A stretch of 30,205 bases of DNA from an uncultured Acidobacteriota bacterium (GTDB taxonomy: Bacteria > Acidobacteriota > Terriglobia > Terriglobales > Acidobacteriaceae): the NCBI GenBank assembly GCA_903832475.1, contig CAILBQ010000692.1, positions 1 to 30,205 of the forward strand, in the 5' to 3' direction. Made by a program: the position numbers and the translations under genes. The notes under the pieces were generated by a model, which was not told the DNA's origin, did not search any database, and worked only from the letters and a program-made list of their open reading frames with translations. Positions 1 through 7,315 of the stretch are shown one piece after another; within the stretch, counting starts at the first letter, position 1; each line of letters starts with the position of its first letter.

Positions 1-36
1 CAGGTCGAGCTGTTTGCCCAGGACACGGTGGTCGCG

Positions 37-864
37 CTAGGCCGCCTCTTCCAGCCGCGCAAAATGCGCATCCAGCTCCTTCTGTGTGAAGAACGCAGTC
101 CCGTAAATCCGCTGCAGTTGCGGATTCTTCTCATCTCCCAGCCAGTAGGCTCCAGCCAGGTTGGTGACCTTGACAGCCTTCACCCTCCCCGTCGAGGGTA
201 CGTGCGGCCCGCGACAAAAATCGACGAAGTTCCCATTGCGATAAAAGCTGACCTGGTCTCCCGGATGCGTGAACTTGGCAACAAAATGAGTCTTCATGAA
301 GTCGCCATCGTGCTCAAACTCTGCCAGGGCGTCTTCGCGCAGCGTCGTTTCGCGCACAAACTTCTCATCGCGCGCAATGACCTCGGCCATCTTCGCTTGA
401 ATGGCCGCCAGATCTTCCGGCGTGAACGGCGTTTCACGATAGAAGTCGTAAAAAAAACCTTGATCCGTTGCCGGTCCATGCCCCAGCTTGGTCTCCGGGA
501 ACAACTCCAGAACTGCCGTCGCCATGACATGCGCCGCCGAGTGCCGCACCACTTTGAGCGCTTCGGGGTCCGTCTCTTTGAGCAGAGCCAGCCGCGTATC
601 TTCCGTCAATGGAGTGGAAAGATCCACCAGCCGCGAACCCGATTCCGATGCCGAGTACATCGCCGCGTCGCTTGCCGAATCGGAAGCCGTGTCCTCATTG
701 CCAGTCATCTCCCCGGTCGCGTCCACCGGCGTTAACCGCGCCACGACAGAAACAGCCGCCAGGCGCGGCGAAATCGAATTGGCAATGTCCAGCGGCGTCG
801 TGCCCGAAGGCACCTCGCGCACCGAACCGTCAGGGAGATGAACAGCGATCGTTGGCACACTCAT
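37..864 (-). CDS. thrS: Threonyl-tRNA synthetase, N-terminal half, interrupted by in-frame TAG
   Basis: ThrRS charges tRNA-Thr in the cytoplasm. The 275 residues seen carry the TGS domain (about 4-90, with a Ser/Ala/Asp-rich insertion near 49-78) and the editing domain with its intact metal-type site: HSAAH at 108-112 and CRGPH at 217-221. The ATG at 862-864 is preceded by GAGG about 12 bases upstream. The frame meets TAG at 37-39 just after RLEEAA, but the same frame continues as RDHRVLGKQLDL up to base 1, which is the normal ThrRS sequence entering the catalytic core. So this is a nonsense change, not a frameshift. As read, the product would lack the whole class II catalytic core and the anticodon-binding domain. 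A sequencing or assembly error, a pseudogene with a second copy elsewhere, or a suppressed stop are all possible. Identification is very sure; gene integrity is not. Confidence 0.93.
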   Translation of the reverse strand: MSVPTIAVHLPDGSVREVPSGTTPLDIANSISPRLAAVSVVARLTPVDATGEMTGNEDTASDSASDAAMYSASESGSRLVDLSTPLTEDTRLALLKETDPEALKVVRHSAAHVMATAVLELFPETKLGHGPATDQGFFYDFYRETPFTPEDLAAIQAKMAEVIARDEKFVRETTLREDALAEFEHDGDFMKTHFVAKFTHPGDQVSFYRNGNFVDFCRGPHVPSTGRVKAVKVTNLAGAYWLGDEKNPQLQRIYGTAFFTQKELDAHFARLEEAA

Positions 865-1038
865 GAGTCAGGTTTTCCTCGGTATCTCGCGCGAGCTATT
901 TCGGCTCAACGGGAACTCCTCAGAATATACCGGGATGCCTCGGAACGATTGCCTCTCCCGCTCCGTACCTCCAAAAGTCTCTTCCCAATTGAAATCAGCG
1001 CTCGGAAGACGACGGCTGTTCGAAAGAGGCAATTTCGC

Positions 1039-2388
1039 ATGAAATTCACCCACCGTATCCCGAGCCGCATTTTTGCCGTGCTCGCACTCCTCGCAGTCAT
1101 GGCTGTATCCGTTCTACAAGCGCAGCCCCCGATTCAGCCCACTACCGACATAACGAAAGTCCCTCCCGCCGCGCAGCCCGGTTCAACCTTCAATGCTGAC
1201 GCAGCGACCGATGCCTACATGAGCATGATCCCTGCCGCCGCCAAGGCGCGTTCTGACGCATATTTCGAGGGCGGCTACTGGCTCATCCTCTGGGACTTTC
1301 TCTACGCCTCCGTCCTGTACCTCATTCTGCTGCAAACCGGCCTCTCGGCGAAGATGCGCGACTTTGCCGTCCGCCTCACCCGCTTCCGCTGGATTCAAAT
1401 CATGATCTACATGGCCGAATTCATGCTCATCACTACCCTCCTCGGTTTCCCGCTGGAGTTCTATGAAAACTTTGTTCGCGAACACAAATACGGTCTTGCT
1501 ACCCAGACCCTTGGCCCCTGGCTAGGTGATGAAGGCAAAGCTTTCCTGGTTAACCTCGTCATGGCGGCGATCTTCGTCCCGCTTCTCTTCCTAATCGTGC
1601 GCAAATACAAACGCACCTGGTGGATTTGGGGCTCGATTGCGTCTTTCGTCATCACCGTCATTGCCGTTGCCATCGGTCCCGTCTTCCTGCAGCCCATCTT
1701 CAACAAAGTTGAACGCCTGAACGATCCCAAGATCACGGCGCCCATTCTGCGCCTGGCGCACGCCAATGGCATCCCCACTAACGATGTCTGGCAGATCGAC
1801 GCCAGCAAGCAGACCAACCGCATGAGCGCCAACGTCAGCGGCTTTGCCAATACCATGCGCATCACGCTCAACGACAACCTGCTCCGCCGCGGGTCGCCGG
1901 AAGAGATTCAGGCCGTCATGGGTCATGAAATGGGTCATTACGTCCTCAACCACGTCGTCAAGGAGCTCATATTCTTGATCATCGTGATCTTCGCGTCTTT
2001 CGCCTACCTCTACTGGGGACTCGGCTGGGCGCTCTCGCGCTGGGGCGACCGCTGGAAGGTCCATGAGGTGAGCGACCCCGCCGTTTTGCCCCTCGTCTTC
2101 CTGATGTCCGGCATCCTCTTCTTCGTCCTCACGCCCATCAACAACACCGAAATTCGCAGCCAGGAAAAAGAAGCCGACATGTTTGGCCTGAACGCGGCGC
2201 GCCAGCCGGACGGCTTTGCCCAGGCCGCGATTCACCTCGGCGAATATCGCAAGATGCACCCAGGTCCTGTCGAAGAATGGATATTCTTCGATCACCCGAG
2301 CGGTTACAATCGCATTCACTCGGCCATGGTTTGGAAGGGCGAAAACCGCCAGCTCTTCGAACCCGCGCTCAAGCCCGCGACCCCCTGA
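1039..2388 (+). CDS. M48 family (Ste24/CAAX protease-like) membrane zinc metalloprotease
   Basis: Predicted integral-membrane zinc endopeptidase of family M48A, the Ste24 group, probably active in envelope protein quality control. The 449-residue protein has an N-terminal hydrophobic signal segment (about 10-28), several membrane segments, the zinc motif HEMGH at 296-300 and the downstream EKEAD at 376-380 supplying the third ligand (E376 by family alignment), followed by FFDHPSGYNRI near the C-terminus, typical of Ste24-like proteins. I chose ATG 1039 because AGAGG lies 9 bases upstream and a signal-like segment follows at once; the open frame reaches back to 838, but that extension overlaps the divergent thrS start and looks non-coding. 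tspO follows after 51 bases, suggesting an operon. The true substrate is unknown; CAAX processing is not expected in bacteria. Confidence 0.92.
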   Translation: MKFTHRIPSRIFAVLALLAVMAVSVLQAQPPIQPTTDITKVPPAAQPGSTFNADAATDAYMSMIPAAAKARSDAYFEGGYWLILWDFLYASVLYLILLQTGLSAKMRDFAVRLTRFRWIQIMIYMAEFMLITTLLGFPLEFYENFVREHKYGLATQTLGPWLGDEGKAFLVNLVMAAIFVPLLFLIVRKYKRTWWIWGSIASFVITVIAVAIGPVFLQPIFNKVERLNDPKITAPILRLAHANGIPTNDVWQIDASKQTNRMSANVSGFANTMRITLNDNLLRRGSPEEIQAVMGHEMGHYVLNHVVKELIFLIIVIFASFAYLYWGLGWALSRWGDRWKVHEVSDPAVLPLVFLMSGILFFVLTPINNTEIRSQEKEADMFGLNAARQPDGFAQAAIHLGEYRKMHPGPVEEWIFFDHPSGYNRIHSAMVWKGENRQLFEPALKPATP

Positions 2389-2439
2389 TCTCGCGAGCAG
2401 CCAGCTGAGCAAGGGCCCCGCATTCCAAAGGCAAGCTAT

Positions 2440-2913
2440 ATGCGTTGGATTTCCCTGATCGGCTGGCTCGTTCTCTGCTTTGCCGTCGCTGGCATCAGCG
2501 GCAGTTGGACAGCTGTTGAAATCCCCACCTGGTACCGCTCCCTGCTGCGGCCGGCAATCGCTCCGCCCAACTGGATCTTCGGCCCGGTATGGTCCGTCCT
2601 CTATGCCCTCATGGCGATCGCTGCCTGGCTCATCAGCCAATTACCGAACTCCAAAGAACGAACCGTAGCCCTGCTCCTCTTCTGCCTTCAACTTGCACTC
2701 AATTTTGCGTGGTCCTGGCTCTTCTTCCATCTCCATCGCACCGGCATCGCAGTCGTCGAAAACGTGCTTTTATGGGTCTGCATTCTGGCCACCATCGCTG
2801 CTTTCCTGCCTCTTTCCCGCATCGCGGGATGGCTGCTCGTGCCCTACATTGCCTGGGTCAGTTTCGCCATCCTGCTCAATTTCGAGTTCTGGCGGATTAA
2901 CAAGCAGAGTTAG
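2440..2913 (+). CDS. tspO: TspO/MBR family tryptophan-rich sensory protein
   Basis: Small membrane protein of the TspO/peripheral-type benzodiazepine receptor family, which binds porphyrins and related tetrapyrroles and is linked to oxidative and stress responses. The 157 residues form five hydrophobic segments and carry the family signatures: WYRSLLRPAIAPPNWIFGP, then VWSVLYALM in the first half, LQLALNFAWSWLFF in the middle and PYIAWVSFAILLNFEFW at the end. Length matches the family (about 150-160). The ATG is preceded by a weak AAGG. It lies 51 bases after the M48 protease on the same strand, so co-transcription is likely. No terminator with a T-run is seen directly after it; a CAGTGC/GCACTG hairpin at 2967-2982 follows. 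Confidence 0.95.
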   Translation: MRWISLIGWLVLCFAVAGISGSWTAVEIPTWYRSLLRPAIAPPNWIFGPVWSVLYALMAIAAWLISQLPNSKERTVALLLFCLQLALNFAWSWLFFHLHRTGIAVVENVLLWVCILATIAAFLPLSRIAGWLLVPYIAWVSFAILLNFEFWRINKQS

Positions 2914-2966
2914 CCCTCTGTCAGCCTCGCAGCTACCCGAAATCCTTCAATTTGAGAAACGGTAAC

Positions 2967-3134
2967 CAGTGCCCTAGCACTGTAGTGGGAGAGCTGTCTG
3001 TCCGTGTGGGATGACCTCTGCCGCCAACGACCGTCGTTGTTCCCGGCACGGGGAATGTCGCAATTTCATTCACAGGGCTAACTTCAAAGTGTGGCCGGAA
3101 AACAACCGGCGGAAAGCTAAGAGAGGACCACCCC
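2967..3134 (+). other. Hairpin-rich leader upstream of the small CxxC gene
   Basis: This stretch between tspO and the small gene at 3135 holds several short perfect hairpins: CAGTGC/GCACTG with a CCTA loop (2967-2982), CAACGA/TCGTTG with a three-base loop (about 3024-3038) and TTCCC/GGGAA (about 3039-3054), then a GCCGG/CCGGC pair shortly before the ribosome-binding site GAGAGG (3121-3126). It could be a structured 5' leader. I could not match it to a riboswitch class I know, so no ligand is proposed. Confidence 0.3.
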
Positions 3135-3404
3135 ATGCAAGTACTGTTGAAGAGTTCAGATTCCGCTGTCGAAACTCGTTGCAGCGTCTGTGGTCAAGGA
3201 TTCGTGATGTTCTGGGAACGCCAGACGAAGATGGAGCGCGCCGAAGCTCTCCGCGAAATCGACAACACGCTTCGTCATCATCACCACAACGGCGCCACCA
3301 CCAATGCTCACCCAGTCAAAGGGTTCCTGGTTCCCGAATGGAACGGCCCCATCGCCTTCTCCGGAGCGGCTATCCTCGGAAACGCTCCCGTCTGGGCTCT
3401 TTAG
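3135..3404 (+). CDS. Small CxxC (zinc-finger-like) protein of unknown function
   Basis: An 89-residue protein that I do not recognise as a named family. The start is supported by GAGAGG 8 bases before the ATG. The N-terminal part carries CSVCGQGF (Cys16 and Cys19), a one-knuckle zinc or redox type motif; the middle is charged and helix-like (ERQTKMERAEALREIDNTL) followed by four histidines; the C-terminal part is hydrophobic and ends in PVWAL. With only two cysteines, metal binding would need the His cluster or a dimer. It is preceded by a hairpin-rich leader and followed by a hairpin chain with a strong terminator, so it may be a single-gene transcript. Coding status rests on the ribosome-binding site, the composition and the motif, not on a homology search. 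Confidence 0.6.
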   Translation: MQVLLKSSDSAVETRCSVCGQGFVMFWERQTKMERAEALREIDNTLRHHHHNGATTNAHPVKGFLVPEWNGPIAFSGAAILGNAPVWAL

Positions 3405-3425
3405 TTTCGAAGTTTTCACGCGCAA

Positions 3426-3530
3426 CGGACGGCTCAGTCCGACACATTCAGTTTCGGGAGAAAGGACTTCACCGTCCGGCCTTCCGAAGGCGGCAGATAT
3501 CTCGGGGGAGGAATCTGCCGCAGCTTCTAA
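3426..3530 (+). ncRNA. Candidate structured RNA or 3' UTR: chain of hairpins before a terminator
   Basis: After the small CxxC gene there is a row of hairpins: CGGAC/GTCCG (3426-3441), GGAC/GTCC (3464-3477), GCCTT/AAGGC (3479-3491) and CGGCAGAT/ATCTGCCG (3491-3498 with 3513-3520), leading straight into the intrinsic terminator at 3531-3563. No open frame explains it. It may be a structured 3' UTR, a small RNA, or a processed part of the upstream message. The class is unknown to me. Confidence 0.35.
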
Positions 3531-3563
3531 ATGGGTGGCCCACTGTGGCCACCCATTCTTTTT
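3531..3563 (+). terminator. Strong intrinsic terminator
   Basis: A perfect 10-base-pair stem, ATGGGTGGCC (3531-3540) with GGCCACCCAT (3547-3556), a six-base loop CACTGT, and then TCTTTTT on the plus strand. It closes the transcript carrying the small CxxC gene and insulates it from the exopolysaccharide genes downstream. Confidence 0.85.
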
Positions 3564-3611
3564 GGTCGTTCCCTGCCCGCACGTATCTGCCTGACATCCC
3601 CCGCGCCCGCT

Positions 3612-3656
3612 ATGTGACTCGCTGGTATGACGGAAGTCACATGGTATCCTTAACAT
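3612..3656 (+). promoter_or_regulatory. Inverted repeat and candidate promoter upstream of the Wza-like gene
   Basis: ATGTGACT (3612-3619) and AGTCACAT (3635-3642) form a perfect 8-base inverted repeat with a 15-base spacer, about 135 bases before the export gene. The arms contain TGTGA and TCACA, the half-sites of CRP-family regulators, but the spacing is far wider than the usual six bases. A weak promoter may overlap it: ATGACG (3627-3632) and TAACAT (3651-3656), 18 bases apart. The 3564-3775 stretch holds nothing else I can name. Confidence 0.35.
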
Positions 3657-3775
3657 AGATATCGAACCGTGGGTACTATGCCAGAATCCATGGCTGTACG
3701 TTTGCGGCTTGGTCGGATGCGCCCAGCTTTCCGCTCAGCTATACAACACCAATCGGAATAAGGGACGAAACCACC

Positions 3776-4735
3776 GTGAAAGCTTTGCAAATTCTTCTCG
3801 CCAGTACGTTGATGCTCCCCCTCGCATCCTGGACTCAGGAACCTGCGCCGCTGGCTGCGGGAACCGTCGCACCGGTCGCCCCTCACGTAGGACTTGCGCC
3901 CGGTGATCAGGTGGACGTTCACTTGTACGACTTCCCGGAATTGGGCGGAGTTATTCATGCCCACGTTGACGCAGACGGCACTGTTCATCTGCCGTACGCC
4001 GGAACAGTGGATGCTCGTGGAAAATCGCCAGAAGAGCTTCAGAACGCGATTGGCGACGCGCTCAAAACCAAAGGCATCGTCAAAGATCCCAACGTCACGG
4101 TAGAGGTCCTTGCCGCGGTCAACATGACTGTTCAGGTCATGGGTGAAGTGCATACCCCGCGTTCCGTTCCTGTATTTGCCCCAATGCCCGTTTCCTATCT
4201 TCTCAGCCAGGCTGGCGGCACTACCAATTTCGCCACCCACACGGTAACCATTCTCCGCAACGGCAATGACGCGCCGATCTCAGTCGAATACGACGCCAAT
4301 GCTCCCACAACCGCGGCGCTCAACACCGTCGTGCAGCCTGGCGATGTCGTCTCGGTGAGCAGCCGCGGCGTTTTTTTTGTCGCTGGAGAAGTGAATCGTC
4401 CGGGCATCTTCCCCATCGGCGGGTCGATGACAGGAGGAATGCTGGCGTCCGCTCCAGTGAAGAACATGACACTGCTGGAAGCCCTTGCTCAGGCCGGCGG
4501 TATCACTCCCGTCGCTGCCCGCTCCCAGATGCGCATCCTGCGCACACAGAATGGCCGTCGCGAAGAGATCAAGGTGGATGAGGTCAAGCTCTATAAGGGT
4601 GAGGTCGCCGATCCTATCATTCTTCCCAACGACATCATCTACCTTCCCTCCAGCTACATCCGCCTCGCAACCAACAACCTCTTCGCAACCGCTGTGAGCG
4701 GAGTGGTAGCTGCGGTGCAACTCAAAAGCTTCTAG
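3776..4735 (+). CDS. Wza-like polysaccharide export protein (Poly_export + two SLBB domains)
   Basis: Predicted outer-membrane/periplasmic export channel for capsular or exopolysaccharide. The 319 residues show an N-terminal signal segment (1-20), the polysaccharide export domain (about 38-113, with LAPGDQVDVHLYDFPEL and DADGTVHLPYAGTVDARGKS) and two SLBB domains (about 118-185 and 198-275). The end, about 295-319, is short and could be the membrane-spanning tail. E. coli Wza has about 380 residues, so this is a compact version. No cysteine follows the signal segment, so it is probably not a lipoprotein, unlike Wza. The start is GTG 3776, with GGGA about 12 bases upstream. The partner kinase gene follows after 233 bases. 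Glycosyltransferase and polymerase genes are not adjacent. Confidence 0.9.
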   Translation: MKALQILLASTLMLPLASWTQEPAPLAAGTVAPVAPHVGLAPGDQVDVHLYDFPELGGVIHAHVDADGTVHLPYAGTVDARGKSPEELQNAIGDALKTKGIVKDPNVTVEVLAAVNMTVQVMGEVHTPRSVPVFAPMPVSYLLSQAGGTTNFATHTVTILRNGNDAPISVEYDANAPTTAALNTVVQPGDVVSVSSRGVFFVAGEVNRPGIFPIGGSMTGGMLASAPVKNMTLLEALAQAGGITPVAARSQMRILRTQNGRREEIKVDEVKLYKGEVADPIILPNDIIYLPSSYIRLATNNLFATAVSGVVAAVQLKSF

Positions 4736-4968
4736 TGTGATGAACTTGGATCTGATGTGAAGAAAAAATATCAAATAGCGGATCTACGTAACTTTTTTGA
4801 GCCGCGTTTCTTTACTGGCGGCTTGGTCATAGCAGGTTGCTATTTCGCATGTTGCAAGCTCATCGCTTTGACCGCCGCAGTCCGCGAATCCATCTGCCAG
4901 ACTGGGCTCATCTCCCGCTCGATGCACATCCTGGAACTTTCTGCTTCCGATTTGATAACGAGGTCCGC

Positions 4969-7161
4969 GTGACAACGAATCCACAGATGATGGCCAGCAA
5001 ACTTCCGGAGAGCACCATCCGCTTCTCCGATATTTCGCGCGTCTTGCGCAAGTTTGGCCTGTACCTGATCGCCCTCATGCTCCTGGGCGGTATTCTGGCA
5101 ACGATCTGGGCAAAGTTCCAGCCTCCGCAGTACGATGCCACAGCCATGGTCCACCTCGACCAACATACCCCCATTAGCATCGGTTCAGCCTCCGGTTCCG
5201 GCGACGAATATAACCTCAAACTGCAGACCCAGATTATCGGGTTCCAGACCCCGGAGATCGCGGAAGAAACCTTGCGCAAGTTGAACATTCGCAACCTTGA
5301 CCTGAAAGCCACGGCGCGTCCCCTGGACTTGAATAACCCCCAGCAACGCGACATCCTGGTTCACCAGTTCCTTGGATCGCTCAGTGTTACTCAGGTTCCG
5401 AAATCGGAACTACTTTCCATCCGCTTTCGCAGTCAGAGTCCGGCAATGGCTGCCATTATCGTCAACACCCTCATCGATACGTACATCGGTCATAGCTTCG
5501 ATCAGCGCTACCGCAGTACACGCGATGTCACTCAATCGCTCAGCCGAGAAATTGACTCCCTCAAGAATCGTATTCAAGCCGAGCAGAATGACCTCCTCAA
5601 TGCTGAGGCAAAACTGGGCATTCTCTCCCAGGGCCAAACGGGCGGCTCAAGCCTGCTCATCGACGAGACAACAGGTCTCTTGACGCAGCGCGTACGCGTC
5701 CAGGCCGAGCGCTTCCTCGCCGAAGCCGAATACGAGGATATGGTCAACCATCCAGATGCCTCGATTCCTGCAGACATCCCGGCTTCGAACTCCCTGCTTT
5801 CCCTGCAAAGCCAACTGGCTCAGGCCGAGTCTCAGGCGGCTCTTCTTTCAGACCGCTACGGTCCCAACTATCCGCCGCTCAAGCAGGCGCGCGCCCAGAT
5901 TGAAAGCCTCAAGAAGAGCGAGGCCGATCTGCGAAACATGGTACTGCGAGGCGCCGCCGAGAACCTCGAAAAAGCAAAGCGCTCCGAACAAGCCATCACT
6001 GAGCGACTATCAGCTCTGCAAAAAGAAGCCGAAAACAGAACCCCCGATACGGTTCGCTACGAGATCGCCAAATCCCAATATCTCAGTGACCAGACACTCT
6101 ATAACGTACTTCTCTCGGCTATTGGAACGGGCGCAATTCAAGCCGGCATGCAGTCGCAGGAGTTGAACCGCTTTGCGCAAGCCGAAGTGCCCGGCATAAA
6201 GTCCTTCCCCAACGTCGCCGCCGACGCGACAGCAGGCGCTGCCGCCGGACTCCTCATCGGCCTCAGCATCATCGGCATTATCCTCCTCAACAGCGATACG
6301 GTTCAGACCGTCGAACAGGTCGAAGAGGCGCTCCCTATGCCCATCCTGGCCTCGGTCCCCGAATACAAGGAAGATCTCGCCTCCATGCGAGTGTCCGATG
6401 AGATCCTGCCCCTGGTCACGCTTCTCGCCCCCCGCTCGGCCGGCACTGAAGCGTATCGACTGCTGCGTACGGCGATCAGCCTGATGCCGGTGCGAGAGGA
6501 GCACCGAATCATCTCTCTCACCAGTTGTGGCCCCGGAGAAGGCAAGTCCACCACCTCCCTCAACCTGGCCGTCGTGCTTGCCACCCAGTCAAAGCGAGTG
6601 CTCCTGATCGACGCGGATTTGCGCAAACCAACCATCGCACAGCGGCTGAAACTCGCTCCCACCGATCAACCCGGACTCAGCCGGTTCCTTAGTGACTCGA
6701 CCGTTCTAGCCGAGGATTGCATCCAGCGCGTGCCCGAGGTATCCGGCCTCGATGTCATCCCAGTGCAGGAAGTGCCGCCGTTCCCGTCAGAATTGCTCGG
6801 ACAAGGTCGGCTTGAACAGCTTCTGGCCTGGGCACGATCGCACTATGACTACGTTCTCATTGATACTCCGCCGGTTCTGCTCGTGACCGACGCCCTGATC
6901 ATCGCCACTCACTGCGATACTCTCCTGGTTGTCGTTCGCATCGGTGTCGCTCAGAAGCGCGCCCTGCGCCGCATCCGTCAGGATCTTGCAAAATATCCAG
7001 GAAAGCAAACCGGCATTGTGGTCAATGCACTCCCGCACAGCGACTCGTATTACGGTGGCTATGGCAATTACCGGAAATACTACGGCGGCAAGGGATACGG
7101 CGGCGACAGCTATTATGGAGCGGGATCAGGCTCCTATCTTTCTTCTGCAAAGAAGAAATAA
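4969..7161 (+). CDS. Wzc-like polysaccharide co-polymerase and bacterial tyrosine autokinase
   Basis: Inner-membrane chain-length regulator and BY-kinase that would work with the Wza-like exporter. The 730 residues hold an N-terminal Wzz domain with a membrane segment (about 22-46), a long periplasmic coiled coil (about 185-375), a second membrane segment (about 420-445) and a cytoplasmic kinase: Walker A GPGEGKST (521-528, Lys526), Walker A' LLIDADLRKP (545-554) and Walker B YDYVLIDTPP (626-635). The C-terminal tail is Gly/Tyr-rich with ten tyrosines, the expected autophosphorylation cluster. I chose GTG 4969 (AGG 5-7 bases upstream, followed by MTTNPQ-type sequence); ATG 4987 is an alternative. 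The frame is open back to 4837, but that part resembles no Wzz sequence. No Wzb-type phosphatase gene is nearby. Confidence 0.93.
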   Translation: MTTNPQMMASKLPESTIRFSDISRVLRKFGLYLIALMLLGGILATIWAKFQPPQYDATAMVHLDQHTPISIGSASGSGDEYNLKLQTQIIGFQTPEIAEETLRKLNIRNLDLKATARPLDLNNPQQRDILVHQFLGSLSVTQVPKSELLSIRFRSQSPAMAAIIVNTLIDTYIGHSFDQRYRSTRDVTQSLSREIDSLKNRIQAEQNDLLNAEAKLGILSQGQTGGSSLLIDETTGLLTQRVRVQAERFLAEAEYEDMVNHPDASIPADIPASNSLLSLQSQLAQAESQAALLSDRYGPNYPPLKQARAQIESLKKSEADLRNMVLRGAAENLEKAKRSEQAITERLSALQKEAENRTPDTVRYEIAKSQYLSDQTLYNVLLSAIGTGAIQAGMQSQELNRFAQAEVPGIKSFPNVAADATAGAAAGLLIGLSIIGIILLNSDTVQTVEQVEEALPMPILASVPEYKEDLASMRVSDEILPLVTLLAPRSAGTEAYRLLRTAISLMPVREEHRIISLTSCGPGEGKSTTSLNLAVVLATQSKRVLLIDADLRKPTIAQRLKLAPTDQPGLSRFLSDSTVLAEDCIQRVPEVSGLDVIPVQEVPPFPSELLGQGRLEQLLAWARSHYDYVLIDTPPVLLVTDALIIATHCDTLLVVVRIGVAQKRALRRIRQDLAKYPGKQTGIVVNALPHSDSYYGGYGNYRKYYGGKGYGGDSYYGAGSGSYLSSAKKK

Positions 7162-7177
7162 GACTCACGCCATGCCT

Positions 7178-7194
7178 TCAGGACTCAGTCCTGA
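7178..7194. terminator. Weak hairpin between convergent genes
   Basis: TCAGGA/TCCTGA (7178-7183 with 7189-7194), loop CTCAG, in the 154-base gap between the convergent tyrosine kinase gene and the ribbon-helix-helix gene. No T-run follows on either strand, so its role as terminator is doubtful. The rest of the gap shows nothing I can identify. Confidence 0.25.
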
Positions 7195-7315
7195 CGATCC
7201 TGGAGGCAGGGACGTTTCCCGTCGCTCAAATGTCCCCGTGCTCGAACCGTAGACTTTCCCTCTCCCGCTTTTGCAAGGCGAATCGAAAGACCTTGGCCCT
7301 GCAGCGCTCTTCCCG

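Noticed and set aside
838..1038. N-terminal extension of the M48 protease frame
   Set aside because: It overlaps the divergent thrS start, has no signal or membrane features, and a good ribosome-binding site with a signal-like segment begins at 1039.
3061..3120. Possible cyclic-di-GMP riboswitch because of CACAGGGCTAAC
   Set aside because: Only this short part recalls the GEMM-I pattern; the tetraloop-receptor and the following conserved blocks are not found.
4757..4972. A 71-codon plus-strand frame with GTG start between the Wza-like and Wzc-like genes, whose stop overlaps the GTG start of the kinase
   Set aside because: No convincing ribosome-binding site, no recognisable family and composition unlike the neighbours. 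The GTGA overlap is suggestive of coupling, but not enough to call a gene.
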